Source of the DNA: Paenibacillus ginsengihumi DSM 21568
GTDB lineage: Bacteria > Bacillota > Bacilli > Paenibacillales > NBRC-103111
Length of the DNA: 64,000 nucleotides
Direction of reading: 5' to 3'
Assembly: GCF_000380965.1 (NCBI RefSeq)
Contig: NZ_KB905549.1
Span: forward strand, 186,131-250,130
Shown piece after piece: positions 59,584-64,000 of the stretch. Every line of letters starts with the position of its first letter. The stretch's first letter is position 1. Below the pieces are notes generated by a model. The model did no database searches. It was not told where the DNA came from and worked only from the letters and a program-made list of their open reading frames with translations. The position numbers and the translations under genes are program-made.

Positions 59584-60453
59584 CTATTCCTGCGCGCTGC
59601 GGGGATCGGACAGCGCCTTCAGATGATCTCCGAGCACGTCGAAGGCGCGAACGACGACCAGCAGACAGAGCCCGGGGAAAAAGGCGAGCCACCACAGTCC
59701 CGTCGACAAGTACCGCATCGATTCGGACAAAATGATCCCGATCGCCGGCTCATGCGGCGACAGGCCCAGGCCCAGAAACGTAATGGACGCCTCGTGCAGC
59801 ACGGCATGGGGAAAAATCAGCAGCAGCCCCACGAGAAGCTGCGGCGCCAAATGCGGCAGCAGATGCCGCGATGCCACCCAGGCGCGGGACTTGCCGAGCT
59901 TGCGCGAAATTTGCACATACTCGGCGGATTTCAGATAGAGCGCCTCGGCGCGGATCACCCGGGTCAAATTGGGCCAATGGGTCAGCGCCACGCCGACGAT
60001 AACGCCCTTCGCTCCGCCGCCCAGCACGAAGGAAATCAGAATGAGCGTCACCAGATGCGGAACGCTCAGAAACAGATCGATCAGCCAGGTCACCGCCCGA
60101 TCGACCGCCCTCCCCATCGTCGCCGCCGCCAGGCCGAGCGCCGCGGCAATGACGACGCTGACGGCGGCGGCGGTCAAGCCTACGCGGATGCTGAGGCCGA
60201 GCCCCTTGATCGTGCGGGCGAACATATCTCTGCCGAGCCAGTCCGTTCCGAACGGATGCGACCAGGACGGCGGCAAATTTCGCAGCTCAAGCCGCGACGC
60301 GAAGCTGTCCGCGCCGAACAAGTATCCGCCGCCCCAGACGGCGGCGAGCAGCGCGGCAGCGCCGGCCGACCAGAGCAAAGCCCGCTTCCTGCGGTTCAGC
60401 ATCCGGCCGCGCTCTGCTTCAAATGCGGAGGAAACCGCTGCGGTTCGGCTCAT
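59584..60453 (-). CDS. Dipeptide/nickel-type ABC permease (DppC/NikC-like)
   Basis: Permease of 289 residues. A basic N-terminus with one helix (about 24-46) is followed by the family segment HPFGTDWLGRDMFARTIKG and five more helices; the ATPase-docking loop contains EYVQISRKLGKSRAWVASRH. The start ATG 60453 overlaps the stop of its partner (ATGA), a sign of coupling. Confidence 0.92.
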   Translation of the reverse strand: MSRTAAVSSAFEAERGRMLNRRKRALLWSAGAAALLAAVWGGGYLFGADSFASRLELRNLPPSWSHPFGTDWLGRDMFARTIKGLGLSIRVGLTAAAVSVVIAAALGLAAATMGRAVDRAVTWLIDLFLSVPHLVTLILISFVLGGGAKGVIVGVALTHWPNLTRVIRAEALYLKSAEYVQISRKLGKSRAWVASRHLLPHLAPQLLVGLLLIFPHAVLHEASITFLGLGLSPHEPAIGIILSESMRYLSTGLWWLAFFPGLCLLVVVRAFDVLGDHLKALSDPRSAQE

Positions 60454-61439
60454 ACCGCCTTCCCCTCCTTCATTCGCGGGTCAAGTGTCCGATATATCGC
60501 ATCGGCCGCCAGATTGCCGCAAAATACGAACACGGCGCTGAACAGCACGATGCCGAGCAGGAGCGGCACGTCTCCCCGCAGCCCCGCTTCCACCGTCGCT
60601 TGACCGAGCCCAGGATACGAAAAAACCTGCTCGGCCAATACGGCCCCGCCGAACAGTTCGCTGAAGGAGGCGAACTGCAGCGTAACGGCCGGCAAAGCGA
60701 CATTGCGCAGCCCGTGCCGGAAGAACAGCGTCAGGCCCTTCTCCCCCCGCGCCCGGGCGAACAGCACGTAATCGCTGCCCAGCACGTCGACGAGCTTCTG
60801 CCGGGTATGCAGCGCGATATTGGCGACGCCGACGACGCTCAGCGTCAGCGCCGGCAAGATCATATGCTGCAGGCGGTCGCCCGCCGTCACCTCCCCGGCC
60901 AGCACGCCGGCCGGCACACCGAGACCGACCGGGAACAAGCCGAGCCAGACGGCAAAGACGGTAAGCAGCAGCAGCCCCATCCAAAACGTCGGCGTGGACG
61001 CCAACGTGTAGCAGTACCAGCGGATGGCGCGATCGATCCACGTCCCCCGCTTCATCGCTGCTACGACGCCAGCGGCGAAGCCGATGATACCGGACAGCGT
61101 CCAGGCCGCGCCCATCAGCCAGATCGAGGCGGCGAACCGCTCCCCGATCACCTCAAGCACGGGGCGGCGGTAGATCATCGATGTGCCGAAATCGCCGCGC
61201 AGGACAGCCGACAGCCACTGTCCGAACCGCTCCAGCGGCGGCCGGTCAAGACCCCAGTAGGCGGTGATCGCCTGCCGCTGCTCGGGCCCTACCCGCATCA
61301 TATCGGCGCCGATGTATGCTTGCACCGGATCGATCGGCGACAGGCTGACCAGCGTGAACGATACGGCGCATACCGCAAACAGCAGCGCCGCCAGCTTTAT
61401 GCTGTTGTAAACAATCCATTTGCCGAAGTCCCGCAGCAT
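60450..61439 (-). CDS. Dipeptide/nickel-type ABC permease (DppB/NikB-like)
   Basis: Permease of 329 residues with six transmembrane helices. It has the DppB-type periplasmic loop (SPIDPVQAYIGADMMRVGPE), the segment PTFWMGLLLLTVFAVWLGLF and the docking loop DYVLFARARGEKGLTLFFRH. The start ATG 61439 has AGGA upstream. Between it and the binding-protein gene upstream lie 276 bases filled with family B repeats. Confidence 0.92.
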   Translation of the reverse strand: MLRDFGKWIVYNSIKLAALLFAVCAVSFTLVSLSPIDPVQAYIGADMMRVGPEQRQAITAYWGLDRPPLERFGQWLSAVLRGDFGTSMIYRRPVLEVIGERFAASIWLMGAAWTLSGIIGFAAGVVAAMKRGTWIDRAIRWYCYTLASTPTFWMGLLLLTVFAVWLGLFPVGLGVPAGVLAGEVTAGDRLQHMILPALTLSVVGVANIALHTRQKLVDVLGSDYVLFARARGEKGLTLFFRHGLRNVALPAVTLQFASFSELFGGAVLAEQVFSYPGLGQATVEAGLRGDVPLLLGIVLFSAVFVFCGNLAADAIYRTLDPRMKEGKAV

Positions 61440-61725
61440 TTTGGCTCAATCCTGTCCTTTTATCTTGAAAAATTCGACGAAGTCCTTCGGCGAATTTTCA
61501 GGCACCGAAGGTGACGACCGATGACGTAAGGAATTGCTCGTCACAGGCGTTTATCTTGAAAATAGTGCCGGTCCTGCTGCCCATTTTCATCTTCTGATGT
61601 GACGAACAAGCGGCATGAGGGCCTAGTTTGAAAATTTGGCGATAAGAGCCGCGGGCCAAAATTTCAACCCCGCAAGCGACGACCGTTGACAAAAGGAATC
61701 GCGCGTCGCAGGCGTCTACTGCGCA
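61440..61725. repeat. Family B repeats inside the peptide/nickel operon
   Basis: 61467-61499 is the palindrome GAAAAATTCGAC...CGAATTTTC seen also at 351-382; 61504-61552 and 61669-61720 are two family B units. The second unit runs into the end of the binding-protein gene, so that its GTCTA supplies the stop codon at 61716-61718. No gene is present. Confidence 0.8.
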
Positions 61726-63326
61726 TTTTCGATGCGGCGCCACTGTTCGATATTGTCCGTCACCGGCCAGCCGTGGCCGTGCGGATGGATCTTCTGCTTG
61801 CCGATGCTGAGATCCTCCTTGACCAGGTACAGATGGTCGATGTTGACCAGCCACGCCCACGGAGCGTCGCCGCGGGCGCTGAAGCCGGTGCTGCCGTCCC
61901 ACTGCGCTTTCTTCCAGTATTCGTTGGCTTCCGCCTCGCTCGTCGCCTTCAGCGCCTTGTCCATATATTCATCGACGGTCGGGTTGCTGTAGAATCCGGC
62001 GTTAAAATAGTCTACTCCCCGATATTTGCTGCTGTAGAGATTGTACATCTCCAGCGGGTCGTGGCTGCCCCAACCGAACAGCACGGCGTCGGAATGAATC
62101 GTCTTTTCGATCTCGTCCCAGCTTTTGCCCTCCACGCGAATGCGGATGCCGAGCGGCTCCAGCATGTCGGCGACGGCAATCGAAAGCGATTGGCGGGTAA
62201 CGTCTCCGGCCGCGTACATCAGGGTAAATTCGGCTTTCAGCGCCCCTTTCTCCAGCACGCCGTCCCCGTCCGCATCCTGCCAGCCGTTGTCCGCGAGCAG
62301 TTTCCGCGCCCCTTCCATATCCGCGTCGGCGACCGCCGTATCCGGATTCCACCACGGCATTCCGTCGCTGACGGAATAGGCGGGAGTGCCGTGTCCTTCC
62401 AGCACGCCCTGCACGAGCGCCTTCCGGTCAAGGGCGATATTGATCGCCTTGCGGATCGCCGGGTCTGCGGTCACATCGTTGCCAATCGGCTTGCCGTCCT
62501 CCGTCTTCCCGCCGGACGGAACGTACGGGAACATGATGCCGCGGTTATCCACGGTACGGACTGCCTCCAGCCGCATGCCCGGCACCTGCTGCTTGCTGAA
62601 GGCGGCCGGAATGTAGGCGACGTCCACCTTGCCGGCTTTGGCCGCCGCGAACGCTGCGTCCTCGCCGAGGAACAGGAACGTGATCTTCTTGAAGTAAGGC
62701 TTCGGCCCGTAATATTCGGGATTCGCCTCGACGATCAGCTGCTGCCCCTTGTCCCATTGAAGCAGCTTGTACGGCCCGGAGCCGATCGGGCTTGCCGCAT
62801 AGTCCTTACCGTGGGCGTGCTTCGGAACGATGCCGGTAGTAGCCAAAATATGGACGAAGGTCGACTGCGGCTCCTTAAGCGTAAATACGACGGTATGCTC
62901 GCCGCTTGCCTCTACCTTCTGCAGGTTGCTCAAATCGACGACCGTGCCGTTCCTGGCGGCTGTCTCGAACGTATACTGCACGTCGGCCGCCGTAACCGGC
63001 ACGCCGTCGAAAAATTTCGCGTCGTCGCGCAGCTTGACCGTCCACGCCTTGCCGTCTTCGCTGACCTCGTACCCCGTTGCCAGATCGTTCGCGATCGCCA
63101 GCTCGCTGTCGCGCTTCAGCAGCGTGCTTTGGAACAGTGGCGAGCCGTAGCGGCCCCAGCCGAGCGTAGGATCGAAGCCGGTATCCGGCTCGGCGCCGAC
63201 GGCGAGAATCAGTTCGTCTTGGCCTGCCGCCTTTTCCTTGGGCGGTGCCTGCGTGCACGCCGTTATCGTCAAAAGAAGGGCCAATCCCGCCAGCATGACG
63301 GGCAGCCAGCGTCGTAAATTTGTCAA
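61716..63326 (-). CDS. Dipeptide/nickel-type ABC substrate-binding lipoprotein (family 5)
   Basis: Binding protein of 536 residues. Signal peptide with lipobox LLTITAC, then ELILAVGAEPDTGFDPTLGW, the family 5 signature region WTVKLRDDAKFFDGVPVTA, SPIGSGPYKLLQWDKGQQL and a C-terminal IHPHGHGWPVTDNIEQWRRI that is rich in His. The start is TTG 63326 with GGAGTG 7 bases upstream. First gene of the unit. NikA-like nickel or metallophore binding is as likely as peptide binding; the sequence does not decide. Confidence 0.9.
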   Translation of the reverse strand: MTNLRRWLPVMLAGLALLLTITACTQAPPKEKAAGQDELILAVGAEPDTGFDPTLGWGRYGSPLFQSTLLKRDSELAIANDLATGYEVSEDGKAWTVKLRDDAKFFDGVPVTAADVQYTFETAARNGTVVDLSNLQKVEASGEHTVVFTLKEPQSTFVHILATTGIVPKHAHGKDYAASPIGSGPYKLLQWDKGQQLIVEANPEYYGPKPYFKKITFLFLGEDAAFAAAKAGKVDVAYIPAAFSKQQVPGMRLEAVRTVDNRGIMFPYVPSGGKTEDGKPIGNDVTADPAIRKAINIALDRKALVQGVLEGHGTPAYSVSDGMPWWNPDTAVADADMEGARKLLADNGWQDADGDGVLEKGALKAEFTLMYAAGDVTRQSLSIAVADMLEPLGIRIRVEGKSWDEIEKTIHSDAVLFGWGSHDPLEMYNLYSSKYRGVDYFNAGFYSNPTVDEYMDKALKATSEAEANEYWKKAQWDGSTGFSARGDAPWAWLVNIDHLYLVKEDLSIGKQKIHPHGHGWPVTDNIEQWRRIENAQ

Positions 63327-64000
63327 CTTCGCTCACTCCGATTCAACATAATTTAACATGGTATGTAACAAAAACAAACAGTAGCACGATCAATGATAAT
63401 TGTAACACAAAAATCCGGAGCGAGTCACTATGTTTTCTGAATCTTTTGGTCTATGGCCCAATATCTTATTAGACGCCTGCGACACTCGTGCGGCACCATC
63501 AGAAGATGAAAATGAGCTGCGGGCCCGGCGCTATTTTGAAGAGAGCCCGCAAATGTTGTATTTTGTACAACAAAAACGGGGCAATCAACCCTATTTGCAG
63601 TTCAAAGTTGTACTTTGTGCAACATTTTGGGCGATATTTCCGGGTTTGAAGCCGAACTCCCCCAAATTGTTGCACAAAATGCAACATTCCCCTTTCTCTT
63701 GTGCAAAGGGGGCGGAAAAAGTTGCATTTTTTGCAGGATTTGTCGCTTCATGCGCCTGGGGTGTGCCCGGGGAGGGGCCGCGCTAACGCGGAGCTCGAAC
63801 GCTGACGTGGAGCGTCTCTTCATGCTCGCTAGCCCAGGGTGCTGTTTTGCCTGGGCTAACGCTAGCCAGAGAGCTTATTTCGCTCGAAACGATCGATTTG
63901 ACATTCTAACGCAAGTGAGCAGCCTTATTTGGCATTTTGGGCTACCCGTTTCAGCGTTTCTGGCCAAATAGCGTTACGACGTTTCGTTACATTTTAAAAA
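63327..64000. repeat. Gene-free region with repeats A and C (inverted relative to 1-620)
   Basis: 63327-63430 is the leader of the binding-protein gene. 63555-63737 is element A copy 2. 63885-63975 is an inverted family C copy (GCAAGTGAGCAGCCTTATTT). The 118-codon open frame at 63430-63786 is read from the repeat, and there is no ribosome site; it is not called. Confidence 0.75.
63555..63737. repeat. Element A, copy 2 (four phased palindromes)
   Basis: GTTGTATTTTGTACAAC at 63555, GTTGTACTTTGTGCAAC at 63607, GTTGCACAAAATGCAAC at 63669 and GTTGCATTTTTTGCAGG at 63721. Spacings 52, 62, 52 are the same as in the inverted copy at 65-247. Confidence 0.85.

Noticed and set aside
1..64000. Terminal inverted repeats of one giant mobile element
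   Set aside because: Element A copies near both ends are inverted, but no transposase, integrase or target duplication is visible and the window edges are arbitrary.
1..64000. tRNA, rRNA, prophage or insertion-sequence genes
   Set aside because: None could be recognised on either strand.

Overview
ORGANISM. The window looks like the chromosome of an endospore-forming, fairly GC-rich Firmicute of the family Paenibacillaceae (Paenibacillus or Cohnella type). The evidence is a gerA-type germinant receptor operon, GlpP, YheC/D and YhfH homologues, many AraC regulators, YesM/YesN-type two-component systems, lipoprotein sugar-binding proteins with two-permease sets and no ATPase of their own, strong AGGAGG ribosome sites with frequent TTG/GTG starts, and an agr-like peptide locus. 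This is inferred from gene content and style; no rRNA or tRNA is present to confirm it. LAYOUT. 1-620 is interspersed repeats. 619-3490 is a three-gene ABC-2 export system behind a ykkC-like riboswitch with an intrinsic terminator; a frameshifted esterase remnant abuts it. 3977-9170 holds a small membrane protein, a 15-bp-based tandem array, a cysteine dioxygenase, an OmpR-type two-component pair and a HAD phosphatase. 9197-11141 is a LysR plus PHP-phosphatase transcription unit. 11260-16184 is a germination operon (gerAA-AB-AC, a 48-codon membrane gene, and a Gly/Gln-rich protein). 16361-22920 holds a PhyH oxygenase/AraC divergent pair, a glycerol-3-phosphate themed cluster (HAD, GlpP, MgtC, GDPD) behind a perfect promoter and an attenuator-like hairpin, then an ATP-grasp gene and a yhfH-like gene. 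23128-23840 is repeats. 23841-34143 is hemicellulose utilisation: two GH43 enzymes, a TIM-barrel isomerase, a large GH106-like enzyme and two sugar permeases. 34581-37308 is an iron island with two Fur-like boxes. 37542-52065 holds three sugar-binding lipoproteins, a YesM/YesN pair, a DUF1961 protein, two more AraC-type regulators and a second permease pair. 52585-56574 holds an AbrB-like regulator, two copies of a small-peptide module, a CPBP protease and the agr-like locus. 56973-63326 is a sugar isomerase and a dipeptide/nickel-type ABC operon. 63327-64000 is again repeats, partly an inverted copy of the first 250 bases. HOW IT WORKS TOGETHER. Most of the middle is a saprophyte carbohydrate programme: lipoproteins capture oligosaccharides, permeases import them (probably energised by a shared MsmX-type ATPase elsewhere), GH43 and GH106-like enzymes cut them inside the cell, and AraC/YesMN regulators sense them. 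The least expected items are: an agr-like locus whose AgrC-like receptor has no kinase domain and whose AgrD-like peptide uses Ser instead of Cys; a duplicated 44-codon membrane-peptide module; a four-palindrome repeat with fixed 52-62-52 bp phasing; the ykkC-like switch on an exporter; and an AraC regulator fused in frame, through a Fur-like box, to an iron-binding lipoprotein.
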